From Sva-07 sp963728355 (GTDB lineage Bacteria > Actinomycetota > Acidimicrobiia > Acidimicrobiales > Ilumatobacteraceae), in assembly GCA_963728355.1 (NCBI GenBank), contig CAVSJQ010000015.1, forward strand, positions 124,001 to 188,000: a DNA stretch of 64,000 nt, given 5' to 3'. Shown piece by piece: positions 44,822-54,036 of this stretch (within the stretch, counting starts at the first letter, position 1; the number at the start of each line of letters is the position of its first letter). Below the pieces are notes generated by a model. That model searched no databases. It worked only from the letters and a program-made list of their open reading frames with translations, and had not been told where the DNA came from. The position numbers and the translations under genes are program-made.

Positions 44822-45588
44822 CCGACCGACCACAGCACCAGGCCCGTGGGTGGCGCCACCTGACCCGCGGCATTGCGGTCGAGGGCGGACAGCGTTGCGC
44901 GAATCGTGTCGGCGGCTCGTCGGCCGAGGCCGACATCGACGAGCGTGCCGACGATGCTGCGCACCATCTGATGACAGAACGACGACGCCGTGATCTCGAA
45001 ACGCAACACGGGCGATCCCCAGTCGTCGTCGGCCCGGGTCCAGCTGGCGGTGCGCAGGTGGCGGACGAGGCTGGGTTCGTCGAACCCTGCAGCGGGTTTC
45101 GGGCGACGACAGAACGAGGAGAAGTCGTGCTCCCCGCACAACGATGCGGCCGCGACGTTCATCGTCGCGACATCGAGGGGCAGCGGCACGTGCCACGTCG
45201 TGCGCGCCAGCAGCGGATTGGGCGCCGGGTCGTTCCACACGTGATAGCGATAGGTCCGGCCGGTGGCCGAGAACCGGGCCGAGAACGTCGAGTCGACCCA
45301 CGCGGCCTCGCGGACGGCGATGTCAGGGCCGCAGAGCCCGTTGACGCTGCGCTCGAGACGTCGCAGGTCGGTCGTTGCCGGCACGTCGCCGGAGATCACC
45401 TGGCCCCATCCGTGCACGCCGGCGTCGGTTCGGCCGGCTGCGCTCAGTTCGACGGGACCCCGCACGACGGTCTCGACGGCTCGGCGGAGTTCGCCCAGGA
45501 CGGTGCGCACTCCCTCACTCTCGGCGAACCCGCGAAAGTCGGTGCCGTCGTAGGCGACGGTCAGGCGAACGGTTCGCGTGTCGGGCAC
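44794..45588 (-). CDS. truA: tRNA pseudouridine synthase A
   Basis: 264 residues from GTG at 45588. The catalytic Asp55 is in AGRTDAGVHG; RTYRYHVWNDP and FEITASSFCHQMVRSIVG are the TruA motifs. Makes pseudouridine at 38-40 of tRNA anticodon arms. Last gene of the alpha operon, ten bases after rplQ, a standard place. Confidence 0.95.
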   Translation of the reverse strand: MPDTRTVRLTVAYDGTDFRGFAESEGVRTVLGELRRAVETVVRGPVELSAAGRTDAGVHGWGQVISGDVPATTDLRRLERSVNGLCGPDIAVREAAWVDSTFSARFSATGRTYRYHVWNDPAPNPLLARTTWHVPLPLDVATMNVAAASLCGEHDFSSFCRRPKPAAGFDEPSLVRHLRTASWTRADDDWGSPVLRFEITASSFCHQMVRSIVGTLVDVGLGRRAADTIRATLSALDRNAAGQVAPPTGLVLWSVGYSGERWDA

Positions 45589-45598
45589 GCCGTCACGC

Positions 45599-45967
45599 TC
45601 AGACGAGTTCGATGCGCGCCATTTGGGCGTTGTCGCCGGCGCGAGGACCCATCTTGAGGATCCGGGTGTAGCCACCGTTGCGCTCGGCGTAACGAGGCGC
45701 CACGTCGTGGACGAGCTTGTAGGTCATCTCCTTGTCGCCGAGGAACGCCTCGATCTGACGGATGCGATGAACCTGCATCGGGCCTTCCTCCTGCGCCTTC
45801 TTCGCCTTGGTGATCAGCTTCTCGGCGATCGGGCGGAGGTGCTTGGCCTTGGCCTCGGAGGTGGTGATGGCCTCGGCCGCGAACAGCGACGCAGCGAGGT
45901 TGGCCATCATCAGGCGCTGGTGGGAAGCAGAGCTTCCGAAGCGGCGGGAGCGGCGTGGAGTGGGCAT
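45599..45967 (-). CDS. rplQ: 50S ribosomal protein L17
   Basis: 122 residues: MPTPRRSRRFGSSASHQRLMMANLAASLF, RPIAEKLITKAKK, GGYTRILKMGPRAGDNAQMARIELV. Family length and motifs. Follows rpoA by 34 bases. Confidence 0.97.
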   Translation of the reverse strand: MPTPRRSRRFGSSASHQRLMMANLAASLFAAEAITTSEAKAKHLRPIAEKLITKAKKAQEEGPMQVHRIRQIEAFLGDKEMTYKLVHDVAPRYAERNGGYTRILKMGPRAGDNAQMARIELV

Positions 45968-46001
45968 CGTTCAATCGTCTTTCGTTACGTGCGTCGCAGC
46001 G

Positions 46002-46934
46002 TCAGCCGCGCAGCGTGAGGCCGCGCTCGTCGAGCTTGGCCTTGACCTCGTCGAGGCTCTTCTGGCCGAAGTTGGTGATGTTGAGCAGGTCGTCCTCGGT
46101 CTTGGTCAGCAGCTCGCCGACGGTGTTGACCTGGGCCCGCTTGAGGCAGTTGTTCGGACGCTCGGACAGGTCGAGGTCCTCGATCGGGAGGTCGAGGTCC
46201 GGCGAGCTGACCGTGGCGTCGACGATCTCGCCGAGTTCCAGGCCCTTGGGCTCGTCGGACATCGTTGCCACGAGGTCCACCAGCGACCGCAGGGTCGCTC
46301 CCGCCGAAGCGAGGGCGTCGGCGGCGGTGATCGAACCGTCGGTCTCGATCTCGATGACGAGACGGTCGTAGTTCGTCGCCTGCTCGACGCGGGTCGGCTC
46401 GACCTCGAACGCCACCCGGCGCACCGGGCTGAAGATGGCGTCGATCGGGATGACACCGATGATCCGGTTGTCGTCCTCGCGGTTGCTCGACAGGTAGCCG
46501 CGGCCCTGCTCGACGGTGAGGTCGATGGCGAGGCGGCCCTTGGAGTTGAGCGTGGCGATGTGCAGGTCCTGGTTGAGGACCTCGACGTCGGCCGGGCACT
46601 CGATGTCGCCGGCGGTGACCGCACCGGCACCGCGAGCGTCGAGGCGCATCGTGACGGGCTCCTCCGACACCGAGGTGACAACGATGTCCTTGAGGTTCAA
46701 GATGATGTCGGTGACGTCCTCGGCGACGCCGGGGATCGTGTCGAACTCATGGAGCGAGTCGTCGAAACGGGCGGTCGTGATGGCCGCGCCGGGGATCGAC
46801 GACAGCAGGGTGCGGCGCAGCGAGTTGCCGAGCGTGTGGCCGAAACCGGGCTCGAGTGGGCCGACGGCGAAGCGGCCGCGGTTGTCGGACTCCTCGCCGA
46901 GAGCTTCGATGGTGGGGCGCTGCATGACGAGCAT
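46002..46934 (-). CDS. rpoA: DNA-directed RNA polymerase alpha subunit
   Basis: 310 residues from ATG at 46934 (MLVMQRPTIEALGEE). N-terminal assembly domain with GFGHTLGNSLRRTLLSSIPG; C-terminal domain with LSERPNNCLKRAQVNTVGELL (the usual S-V-R is S-E-R-P-N here, near the DNA-contacting helix) and LTLRG end. Lies between rpsD and rplQ as expected. Confidence 0.97.
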   Translation of the reverse strand: MLVMQRPTIEALGEESDNRGRFAVGPLEPGFGHTLGNSLRRTLLSSIPGAAITTARFDDSLHEFDTIPGVAEDVTDIILNLKDIVVTSVSEEPVTMRLDARGAGAVTAGDIECPADVEVLNQDLHIATLNSKGRLAIDLTVEQGRGYLSSNREDDNRIIGVIPIDAIFSPVRRVAFEVEPTRVEQATNYDRLVIEIETDGSITAADALASAGATLRSLVDLVATMSDEPKGLELGEIVDATVSSPDLDLPIEDLDLSERPNNCLKRAQVNTVGELLTKTEDDLLNITNFGQKSLDEVKAKLDERGLTLRG

Positions 46935-46993
46935 TGGTGCCGGGACCTTTCCGGGTGTTCGAGTGACGAGCGGGGACGTTCGAGAGACGGGGA

Positions 46994-47611
46994 TTACTTG
47001 GAGTAGAGCTCGACGATGAGCGACTCGCGCACGGGCACGTCGATGTGCTCGCGCTCGGGCAGGCTGCGAATCGTCACGGCCTTGCCGCCGTCGCTTGCTT
47101 CGAGCCACCCGACGAGCGAGCGGTCGAGCGTGTCGATGTTGTGCTGGATCACGATCATCTTCTGCGCCTTGGGCGACAGCGAGACGACCTGGCCCTTCTT
47201 GCAGCGGAAGCTGGCGATGTCGACGCGCTTGCCGTCGACCTGGATCAGGCCGTGGTTGACGAACTGACGGGCCTGCGGACGGCTGGATGCCCAACCGGCG
47301 CGGTACACCACGTTGTCGAGACGCTGTTCGAGCAGACGCAGCAGGATCTCACCGGTCGGTCCCTGGAGGCGCTGGGCCTCGAGGTACGTCTTGTGGAACT
47401 GCTTCTCGAGCACGCCGTAGATGTACTTCGCCTTCTGCTTCTCCTGCATCTGGGCGAGGTACTCGCTGCCGGCGTTGCGGCGACGGGTGCGGCCGTGCTG
47501 GCCGGGCGGGAAGGGACGGCGCTCGAGCGCCTGACGGCCCTTTTCGTTCTCGAAGATGTTGACCGACAGACGGCGCGAGATGCGCACCTTGGGTCCGGTG
47601 TAACGAGCCAT
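46994..47611 (-). CDS. rpsD: 30S ribosomal protein S4
   Basis: 205 residues. MARYTGPKVRISRRLSVNIF, then the S4 domain LDNVVYRAGWASSRPQARQFVNHGLIQVDGK. The N-terminus has no cysteines, so this is the zinc-free type, unlike the zinc-type S14 and L36 in the same cluster. Assembly protein of the 30S subunit and often an operon repressor. Confidence 0.97.
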   Translation of the reverse strand: MARYTGPKVRISRRLSVNIFENEKGRQALERRPFPPGQHGRTRRRNAGSEYLAQMQEKQKAKYIYGVLEKQFHKTYLEAQRLQGPTGEILLRLLEQRLDNVVYRAGWASSRPQARQFVNHGLIQVDGKRVDIASFRCKKGQVVSLSPKAQKMIVIQHNIDTLDRSLVGWLEASDGGKAVTIRSLPEREHIDVPVRESLIVELYSK

Positions 47612-47625
47612 GACTCAGTCGCTCC

Positions 47626-48021
47626 TCAGCCGCGCCGACGCTTGGGTTGGCGGCATCCGTTGTGGGGTACCGGGGTGACGTCCTTGATCGAGGTGACCTC
47701 GATGCCGGTCTGCTGGATCGAGCGCACGGCGGTGTCGCGACCCGAGCCCGGGCCCTTCACCTGCACCTCGGCGCGACGCAGGCCGTGCTCCATGGCGGCG
47801 CGGCCGGCCTTCTCGGCGGCCTGCTGCGCGGCATAGGGCGTGCTCTTGCGGCTGCCCTTGAAGCCGACGCCACCCGACGACGCCCAGGCGATGACGTTGC
47901 CCTCGGTGTCGGTGATCGAGACGATCGTGTTGTTGAACGAGCTCTTGATGTGCACGATGCCCGTGCTGACGTTCTTGCGGTCGCGCTTGCGCGGACGTCG
48001 GCTCGCGGTCTGCTTCGCCAT
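47626..48021 (-). CDS. rpsK: 30S ribosomal protein S11
   Basis: 131 residues from ATG at 48021. GIVHIKSSFNNTIVSITDTEGNVIAWASSG, KSTPYAAQQAAEKAG and the PHNGCRQPKRRRG end are diagnostic. 14 bases upstream of rpsD. Confidence 0.97.
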   Translation of the reverse strand: MAKQTASRRPRKRDRKNVSTGIVHIKSSFNNTIVSITDTEGNVIAWASSGGVGFKGSRKSTPYAAQQAAEKAGRAAMEHGLRRAEVQVKGPGSGRDTAVRSIQQTGIEVTSIKDVTPVPHNGCRQPKRRRG

Positions 48022-48034
48022 TACTTCTGATCCT

Positions 48035-48415
48035 TCACTTGCGGACTGCCTTCTTCTTGTTGGCCACGGTGCGCTTCGGGCCCTTGCGGGTGCGAGCGTT
48101 GGTGTGGGTGCGCTGACCGCGGACCGGCAGGCCCTTGCGGTGACGGACGCCCTGCAGGCAGCCGATCTCGATCTTGCGCTTGATGTCGCCCTGCACGTCT
48201 CGGCGCAGGTCACCTTCGATCTTGAGGTTCTGGTCGATGTAGGAGCGGATGCGGTTGACCTCGTCCTCGGTCAGGTTCGACACCTTGGTGTTCGGGTCGA
48301 GGTCGAGTTCCGCGCAGATCTTCTGCGACGTGGGCAGACCGATCCCGAAGATGTAGGTGAGCGAGATCTCCAACCGCTTTTCGCGGGGGATGTCGACGCC
48401 GGCGATACGTGCCAT
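48035..48415 (-). CDS. rpsM: 30S ribosomal protein S13
   Basis: 126 residues. MARIAGVDIPREKRLEISLTYIFGIG, DIKRKIEIGCLQGVRHRKGLPVRGQRTHTNARTRKGPKRTVANKKK. Basic tail at the end contacts the P-site. Between rpmJ and rpsK. Confidence 0.97.
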   Translation of the reverse strand: MARIAGVDIPREKRLEISLTYIFGIGLPTSQKICAELDLDPNTKVSNLTEDEVNRIRSYIDQNLKIEGDLRRDVQGDIKRKIEIGCLQGVRHRKGLPVRGQRTHTNARTRKGPKRTVANKKKAVRK

Positions 48416-48434
48416 GTGATTTCTCCTGTGCCCC

Positions 48435-48548
48435 TCAGCCCTGGCGCTGCTTGTGACGGGGATTGGTGCAGATGACCATGATGCGACGATGGCGACGGAT
48501 CACCTTGCAGTTGTCGCACATCGGCTTGACGCTGGGTCGTACTTTCAC
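48435..48548 (-). CDS. rpmJ: 50S ribosomal protein L36
   Basis: 37 residues from GTG at 48548 (MKVRPSVKPMCDNCKVIRRH). Four zinc ligands Cys11, Cys14, Cys27 and His32 are all present, so the zinc form. Ten bases after infA. Too small for ordinary gene finding but unmistakable. Confidence 0.95.
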   Translation of the reverse strand: MKVRPSVKPMCDNCKVIRRHRRIMVICTNPRHKQRQG

Positions 48549-48558
48549 GGTTGCTCTC

Positions 48559-48783
48559 TTACTTGTACCTGTACGTGATGCGGCCTCGGGTGAGGTCGTA
48601 CGGAGTGAGTTCCACCTGCACCTTGTCGCCGGGCAGGATGCGGATGTAGTGCATACGCATCTTGCCGGAGATGTGGGCCAAGACTTCGTGCCCGTTGTCG
48701 AGCGCGACCTTGAACATGGCGTTGGGAAGCGATTCGAGGATCTTGCCTTCCAGCACGATCGCGTCTTCCTTTGGCTTCGGCAG
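48559..48783 (-). CDS. infA: translation initiation factor IF-1, likely CTG start
   Basis: S1-fold protein ending in the classic HISGKMRMHYIRILPGDKVQVEL and PYDLTRGRITYRYK. The family N-terminus (a few residues before DAI-E-EG) aligns at KPKEDAIVLEGK. There is no ATG, GTG or TTG close before it. A CTG at 48783 stands six bases after a strong GAGGAG ribosome site and gives 74 residues, the family length. The nearest in-frame alternatives are a GTG at about 48842 and ATG at 48864 (101 residues), which would add an unlike Arg-rich head. The 283 bases upstream to the divergent amidohydrolase hold no other gene that I can see. Confidence 0.9.
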   Translation of the reverse strand: MPKPKEDAIVLEGKILESLPNAMFKVALDNGHEVLAHISGKMRMHYIRILPGDKVQVELTPYDLTRGRITYRYK

Positions 48784-49066
48784 GGGCTTCTCCTCACTCG
48801 TGTCTTGATCTTGCGGGCGGAACCGGGCACGACAGCGCACGCTGACGGCTCGGCTTGACGACATTGCAGTTCTCGGCCACCCTGTCGGCGTGGCCGACGT
48901 GGTGCACCGCGGTCCGCGAACAGACCGGCGTGTCATGCTAGCGGCGCTCTCTGCCAGATCCAATGGCGCGGTCCGCCGGAATTCTCGTGCGGTGTGCTAT
49001 GCCACCGATCACGACGGCGGGTCCGCCGACGGAAGCCCGCCTCGCCGCCATTGCTAGCGTTCGAAC

Positions 49067-50806
49067 ATGCATGATCTGGTGATCCGCAACGGCACGGTGG
49101 TCGACGGAACGGGCGCCGAGCGGCGCCGGGCCGACGTCGCCGTCGACGGGGCCACGATCGTGGCCGTCGTCGAGCCCGGCGGTTACGTGGGGCGTGGGCG
49201 CCGTCACATCGATGCGGAGGGCATGATCGTCACACCGGGATGGGTGGACATCCACACCCACTACGACGGCCAGGTCACGTGGGACCCCGACGTGGCGCCG
49301 TCGTCGGTCAACGGGGTCACCTCGGTCCTGCTCGGGAACTGCGGGGTGGGGTTCGCGCCCGTGCGGCCCGACCATCACGAGTTCCTGATCGAGCTGCTCG
49401 AGGGCGTCGAGGACATCCCGGGAACGGCGCTCAGCGAGGGGCTGACCTGGGGCTGGGAGTCCTTCCCCGACTATCTCGACGCACTCGACCGCCTGCGTTG
49501 GACCGTCGACGTCGGCACGCAGGTCCCGCATGCCGCCCTGCGCACCTACGTGATGGGTGACCGTGGCGCCGACGTCGAGGCGGCCGCCACCGCCGACGAG
49601 ATCGATCGGATGTCGCAACTGTGCGAGGAAGCGATCCGGGCGGGCGCACTCGGCTTCACGACCTCGCGGACCTACGTCCACCGCACGTCACGCGGCCAGC
49701 AGATCGGCACCCTCCGTGCCGGCGCCGACGAGGTCCTGGGCATCGCCGGCGCACTGCGCCGCGCCGGCACCGGCGTGGTCCAGCTCATCTCCGACGCTTA
49801 CCAGTCGACCGATGACGAGCTCGTCGCCCACGAGATCGAGCTGCTCGGGCGCGTCGCCGCCGAAGTCGGTCGACCTCTCAGCTTCACGGTCCAGCAGAAC
49901 GATGACGCGCCGGGCCGGTTCCGCGAACTGCTCGCCGCGATCGACCAGTGGAACGCTGCCGGTGCCGACGTCAAGGCGCAGGTGGCCGTCCGCCCGATCG
50001 GCGTCCTCATCGGCCTGCAGGCGACGGCGAACCCGTTCATGTTCTGTCCCTCGTACCGCCAGCTCCACACGCTCGGCCAAGCGGAACGCCTCGCCCGCCT
50101 CCGTGACCCGCAGGTGCGCCGGACGTTGCTCGACGAGCATGCGGCGTCGACCCCGTCTGGGTTCGTCGGGATCCTGCACTCCGGCTACGACCGGATGTAT
50201 CCGCTGTCCGATCCGCCGGACTACGAACCGACCCCCGCTGACAGCGTCGCGGGTCGTGCTGCCGCACTCGGCACGCGGCCCGACGAGTTGCTGTACGACC
50301 TCCTCCTCGACGACGACGGCGGCCGACTGCTGTACATCCCGCTGATGAACTATGCGCACGGCGACCTCGACGACGTACGCGACATGCTCACCTCGCCGAA
50401 CTCGATGTTCGGCCTGTCCGACGCCGGAGCGCACTGCAATTCGATCTGCGACGGCAGCTTCCCCACGACCGCGATCACCCATTGGACCCGGGATCGTTCC
50501 CGCGGCGAGCAACTCTCGCTCGAGTACGTCGTGCACCAGCAGAGCCGACGCACGGCGCACCACGTCGGCTGGAACGACCGCGGCGAGATCGCTCCGGGGA
50601 TGCTCGCGGACATCAACGTGATCGACCACGACCGGCTCACGCTGCACCCGCCGGTCATGGTCGCCGACCTGCCCGCCGGCGGCACCCGACTGATGCAGGC
50701 GGCCGACGGTTACGTGGCCACCGTCAAGCGCGGCGAGGTGATCGCCGAAGAGGGCGTGCTCACCGGCGCTCGCCCGGGACGGCTGCAGCGCGGCTCGGTG
50801 CGCTGA
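49067..50806 (+). CDS. amidohydrolase, N-acyl-D-amino-acid deacylase family
   Basis: 579 residues. MHDLVIRNGTVVDGTGAERRRADVAVDG then the metal motif TPGWVDIHTHYDGQVTW, GNCGVGFAPVRP, LHSGYDRMYPLSDP and GLSDAGAHCNSICDG are the D-aminoacylase/dihydroorotase-like amidohydrolase pattern; the end (KRGEVIAEEGVLTGARPGRL) is typical. It should cleave an amide of a D-amino acid or other small molecule. It lies on the strand opposite to all ribosomal genes around it, between infA and adk, and converges with a TetR gene, so it looks like an insertion in the cluster. Confidence 0.88.
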   Translation: MHDLVIRNGTVVDGTGAERRRADVAVDGATIVAVVEPGGYVGRGRRHIDAEGMIVTPGWVDIHTHYDGQVTWDPDVAPSSVNGVTSVLLGNCGVGFAPVRPDHHEFLIELLEGVEDIPGTALSEGLTWGWESFPDYLDALDRLRWTVDVGTQVPHAALRTYVMGDRGADVEAAATADEIDRMSQLCEEAIRAGALGFTTSRTYVHRTSRGQQIGTLRAGADEVLGIAGALRRAGTGVVQLISDAYQSTDDELVAHEIELLGRVAAEVGRPLSFTVQQNDDAPGRFRELLAAIDQWNAAGADVKAQVAVRPIGVLIGLQATANPFMFCPSYRQLHTLGQAERLARLRDPQVRRTLLDEHAASTPSGFVGILHSGYDRMYPLSDPPDYEPTPADSVAGRAAALGTRPDELLYDLLLDDDGGRLLYIPLMNYAHGDLDDVRDMLTSPNSMFGLSDAGAHCNSICDGSFPTTAITHWTRDRSRGEQLSLEYVVHQQSRRTAHHVGWNDRGEIAPGMLADINVIDHDRLTLHPPVMVADLPAGGTRLMQAADGYVATVKRGEVIAEEGVLTGARPGRLQRGSVR

Positions 50807-51452
50807 GCAGCTCGCCGCGCAGGAGCGCTCGGATCGCATCGATGGCGCGGCGGTGCTGGGCCGTGTCCTGCGACGCCCCTTCGGTCAGTGCGATCAGCAT
50901 GATCCGGATGAACTCGGCCATCCGCTCACGGTCCTCGGCCCGGACCTCGCCGGTGTCGACGCCGGTGTCGACGATCCCCACGAAGAATTCGTCGCGCGCT
51001 GCATGGGCCCGGTCCAGCCGTTCGGCGATCTCCGGGAACCGCAGCATGTCGTTGCGCACGGTGCCGACGAACAACGCCAGCGTGTGGTCCTCGGCGTTCA
51101 TGCGGTGCGCGGCCTCGAGCAGACCTTCGAACTGACCGAGGAAGGTGTCCGACGCCGCAACGGCCTCGACGAACCGGCCGTACACGCGCCGCTGCATGTC
51201 GTGGTGCACCGCGACGTAGAGGTCGAGCTTCGACTCGACGTAGTGGTAGAGGGCCGCAGTGGTGATGCCCGATGCGGTGGCCAACTCCTTGTTCGTGACC
51301 CCGCCGTAGCCGCGCGCTGCGAACAGGCGCCGGGCGTTGTCGATGATCGCCCGCCACGTGTCAGCGGAGTCGGTCGCGGGGGGCCGTCCCCGTCGTCGTG
51401 TCCGCTCCGGTGTCACATCGGCCATCTCGCGAGTATGGTCGCGCTCCGACAT
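50760..51452 (-). CDS. TetR-family transcriptional regulator
   Basis: 230 residues from ATG at 51452 (or 51425). N-terminal helix-turn-helix IIDNARRLFAARGYGGVTNKELATASGITTAALYHYVESKLDLY. The C-terminal ligand domain is of unknown specificity. It overlaps the end of the amidohydrolase by 47 bases tail to tail and is 27 bases from the end of adk, so it may be read through from the ribosomal operon. It could regulate the neighbouring amidohydrolase; inference only. Confidence 0.88.
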   Translation of the reverse strand: MSERDHTREMADVTPERTRRRGRPPATDSADTWRAIIDNARRLFAARGYGGVTNKELATASGITTAALYHYVESKLDLYVAVHHDMQRRVYGRFVEAVAASDTFLGQFEGLLEAAHRMNAEDHTLALFVGTVRNDMLRFPEIAERLDRAHAARDEFFVGIVDTGVDTGEVRAEDRERMAEFIRIMLIALTEGASQDTAQHRRAIDAIRALLRGELLSAPSRAAAVPGERR

Positions 51453-51478
51453 CCGACCCCGACCGGAGGGGCGATCGA

Positions 51479-52138
51479 TCAGTTGCGGTTGGCTTCGACG
51501 GCCTTGACCAGCCGGTCGAAGACCGCATCGGGATGACCGATGCCGTTGATCACGACGAGGCGGTTCTGATCGCCGTAGTGCTTGATCAACGGGAAGGTCT
51601 GCTCCTCGTACAGATCGAGGCGACGGTTGACCGACTCGGGCGTGTCGTCGGCGCGCTGTTGGACGTCGCCGCCGCACACGTCGCAGATCCACGGGTCGGG
51701 ATCGTTGCCAGCCGAGGTGTAGTTGGTACCGCAGTCACGACAGACCCGGCGTGCCGAGATCCGCTCCAGCACAATCTCGCGCGGCACGTTCAGGTCGAGC
51801 ACCACGTCGATCGGTCGTCCGTCGGCGATCGCGTCGAGGGCATCGGCCTGTTCGATCGTGCGTGGGAACCCGTCGAGGATGTAGCCGCGTGTCGATGCAT
51901 CCGGCGCCGAGAGACGCTGGTCGACCAGCCCGATCATGATCTCGTCGCCGACAAGGCCTCCGGCATCCATCACCTGCTTGGCCATCAAGCCCAGTTCGGT
52001 GCCTTCGCGCACGGCGGCGCGCAGCATGTCACCGGTGGAGATGTGGGGGACGACGAAGTGCCGGGACAATCGCACGCACTGCGTGCCTTTGCCTGCACCC
52101 TGTCGCCCGAGGATGATGAGGCGGGCGCCGGGGATCAC
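51479..52138 (-). CDS. adk: adenylate kinase
   Basis: 219 residues from GTG at 52138. P-loop GRQGAGKGTQ (the usual GPPGAGKGTQ has GRQ here), DGFPRTIEQADAL, and a zinc LID with Cys pairs CRDCGTNY and CDVCGGD. Makes ADP from AMP and ATP. Six bases after secY, as in most spc operons. Confidence 0.95.
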   Translation of the reverse strand: MIPGARLIILGRQGAGKGTQCVRLSRHFVVPHISTGDMLRAAVREGTELGLMAKQVMDAGGLVGDEIMIGLVDQRLSAPDASTRGYILDGFPRTIEQADALDAIADGRPIDVVLDLNVPREIVLERISARRVCRDCGTNYTSAGNDPDPWICDVCGGDVQQRADDTPESVNRRLDLYEEQTFPLIKHYGDQNRLVVINGIGHPDAVFDRLVKAVEANRN

Positions 52139-52144
52139 GGCGAC

Positions 52145-53467
52145 CTACTTGAGGAATCCCTCGTAGTTGCGCAGCGTCAGCTGGCTGTCGATCTGGCGCA
52201 TCAACTCGAGCGCCACCCCGACGGAGATCAGCACGCTGGTGCCGGCGAACCCGAACGAGTTGATGCCGGCGATGATCAGCAGGATGTACGGCAACACGGC
52301 GATGATCGCGATGAACACGGCGCCGGGCAGGGTGATGCGGTTGACGGCCTTGCCGAGGTAGCGCTCGGTCTGAGGACCGGGGCGTACACCGGGGATGAAC
52401 CCGCCCTGTCGGCGCAACTGGTCGGCCTGGCGCACCGGGTCGAAGGCGATCGAGTTGTAGAAGTAGGCGAACGCGATGATCATCAGCGCGAAGATCGAGA
52501 TGTACACGAAGTTCTGCGGGTTGACGATGTACCGGTCGACGAACTCGGCGATCTGGCCACGCCAGCCCTCTCCCGATCCGAGGAACTGCGTGAAGATCAC
52601 CGGCAGCAGCAGGATGGAACTCGCGAAGATGATCGGGATGACGCCGGACTGGTTCACCTTCAACGGGATGTAGGTGTTCTGACCGCCCATCATCCGGCGT
52701 CCGACCACACGTTTGGCGAACTGCACGGGTATGCGCCGTTGCCCGAGTTCGACGTACACGACCGAGATGATGATGCCGATCGTGAGCACGATCATGGCGA
52801 CGAACCAGAACACCTTGTTGAGCTGGAGGATGCTCCAGAATCCGCCGGGCAGGCTGGCGACGACCGAGGCGAAGATGATCATCGACATGCCGTTGCCGAT
52901 GCCGCGCTGGCTGATCAGCTCGGCCATCCACATCAGCACGGCGGTGCCGGCGACGAGCGTGGGAATGATCAAGTAGCCGCGCGGCCAGACGCCATCCGGG
53001 AGGAGCGGCACCGTCGGCGCTGCGCTCGCAGCCGAGAAGAACGCCGTGCCGCGACCGGTCCCGAAGATGAACACCAGACCGGTCGACTGCAGCGTGGCGA
53101 GGCCGATCGTGACGTAGCGCGTGTACTGCGTGATCTTGCGCTGGCCGACCGCGCCTTCGTTCTGGAGTTCCTCCAGCTTGGGGATCACCACGCCCAGTAC
53201 CTGCATGATGATGCTCGCCGTGATGTACGGCATGATGCCGAGCGCGAAGATCGAGAAGCTCTCGAAGGCACCACCCGAGAACAGGTTCAGGAAGCCGAGC
53301 GCTCCCTGCTGACCGGCGGACTCGCGCAGCTGCTCGATGGCGATGGGGTCCACGCCTGGCACCCGGATGAAGACTCCGAGACGGTAGACGGCGACCATGG
53401 CGACGACGAACAAGAGCTTGTTGCGAAGGTCGTGGACCCTCCAGATGTTCGCCAGCTGCGAGAACAC
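52145..53467 (-). CDS. secY: Sec translocon channel subunit SecY
   Basis: 440 residues with ten membrane segments. MFSQLANIWRVHDLRNKLLFV, VYRLGVFIRVPGVD, QRGIGNGMSMIIFAS, and the cytoplasmic loop RKVVGRRMMGGQNTYIPLKVN-like region are diagnostic. Protein-conducting channel in the inner membrane. Follows rplO, precedes adk. Confidence 0.97.
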   Translation of the reverse strand: MFSQLANIWRVHDLRNKLLFVVAMVAVYRLGVFIRVPGVDPIAIEQLRESAGQQGALGFLNLFSGGAFESFSIFALGIMPYITASIIMQVLGVVIPKLEELQNEGAVGQRKITQYTRYVTIGLATLQSTGLVFIFGTGRGTAFFSAASAAPTVPLLPDGVWPRGYLIIPTLVAGTAVLMWMAELISQRGIGNGMSMIIFASVVASLPGGFWSILQLNKVFWFVAMIVLTIGIIISVVYVELGQRRIPVQFAKRVVGRRMMGGQNTYIPLKVNQSGVIPIIFASSILLLPVIFTQFLGSGEGWRGQIAEFVDRYIVNPQNFVYISIFALMIIAFAYFYNSIAFDPVRQADQLRRQGGFIPGVRPGPQTERYLGKAVNRITLPGAVFIAIIAVLPYILLIIAGINSFGFAGTSVLISVGVALELMRQIDSQLTLRNYEGFLK

Positions 53468-53520
53468 TCAGAACACTCCTGTGACGGTTGGGGAGACGTG
53501 GGATGGAACGGACGCCACGC

Positions 53521-54033
53521 TCAGCGGTTGGCGAACTGGTTGCCCTTGACGGCGGGCCGACCGGCCTTTCCTTCCTCGCGGAAGGGCAGTTCGATCAGCG
53601 TCACCGTACCGCCCGCGGCGGTGACGGCCGCTTCAGCTGCCGCGGAGATCGCATGGACGTGGAGGTCGACCTTGGTCGAGATCTCGCCACGGGCGAGCAC
53701 CTTGACGAAGGACTTCTTCCGAACGACACCGTGTGCGGCGAGCACCTCGGGGGTGACGGTGGCGTCATTGATCTCGTCGACGAGTGCGCTCAGGGCGTCG
53801 AGGTTGACGGCCTGGTACTCGACGCGGAACGGGTTGTTGAAGCCCTTGAGCTTCGGCACGCGTTGCTTCAGCGGCGTCTGGCCGCCTTCGAAGCCACGTG
53901 CGACCGTGTTGCGGGCGCGTTGGCCCTTGCTGCCGCGACCGGCGGTCTTGCCACCCTTGCCGCCGGTACCGCGACCGACGCGCTTCGCGTTCTTCTTGGC
54001 GCCGGGTGCCGGCGCGAGGTCATGGACCTGCAT
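53521..54033 (-). CDS. rplO: 50S ribosomal protein L15
   Basis: 170 residues. MQVHDLAPAPGAKKNAKRVGRGTGGKGGKTAGRGSKGQ is the Gly/Lys-rich start, GFEGGQTPLKQRVPKLKGF the conserved middle. Follows rpmD by three bases. Confidence 0.97.
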   Translation of the reverse strand: MQVHDLAPAPGAKKNAKRVGRGTGGKGGKTAGRGSKGQRARNTVARGFEGGQTPLKQRVPKLKGFNNPFRVEYQAVNLDALSALVDEINDATVTPEVLAAHGVVRKKSFVKVLARGEISTKVDLHVHAISAAAEAAVTAAGGTVTLIELPFREEGKAGRPAVKGNQFANR

Positions 54034-54036
54034 GGG

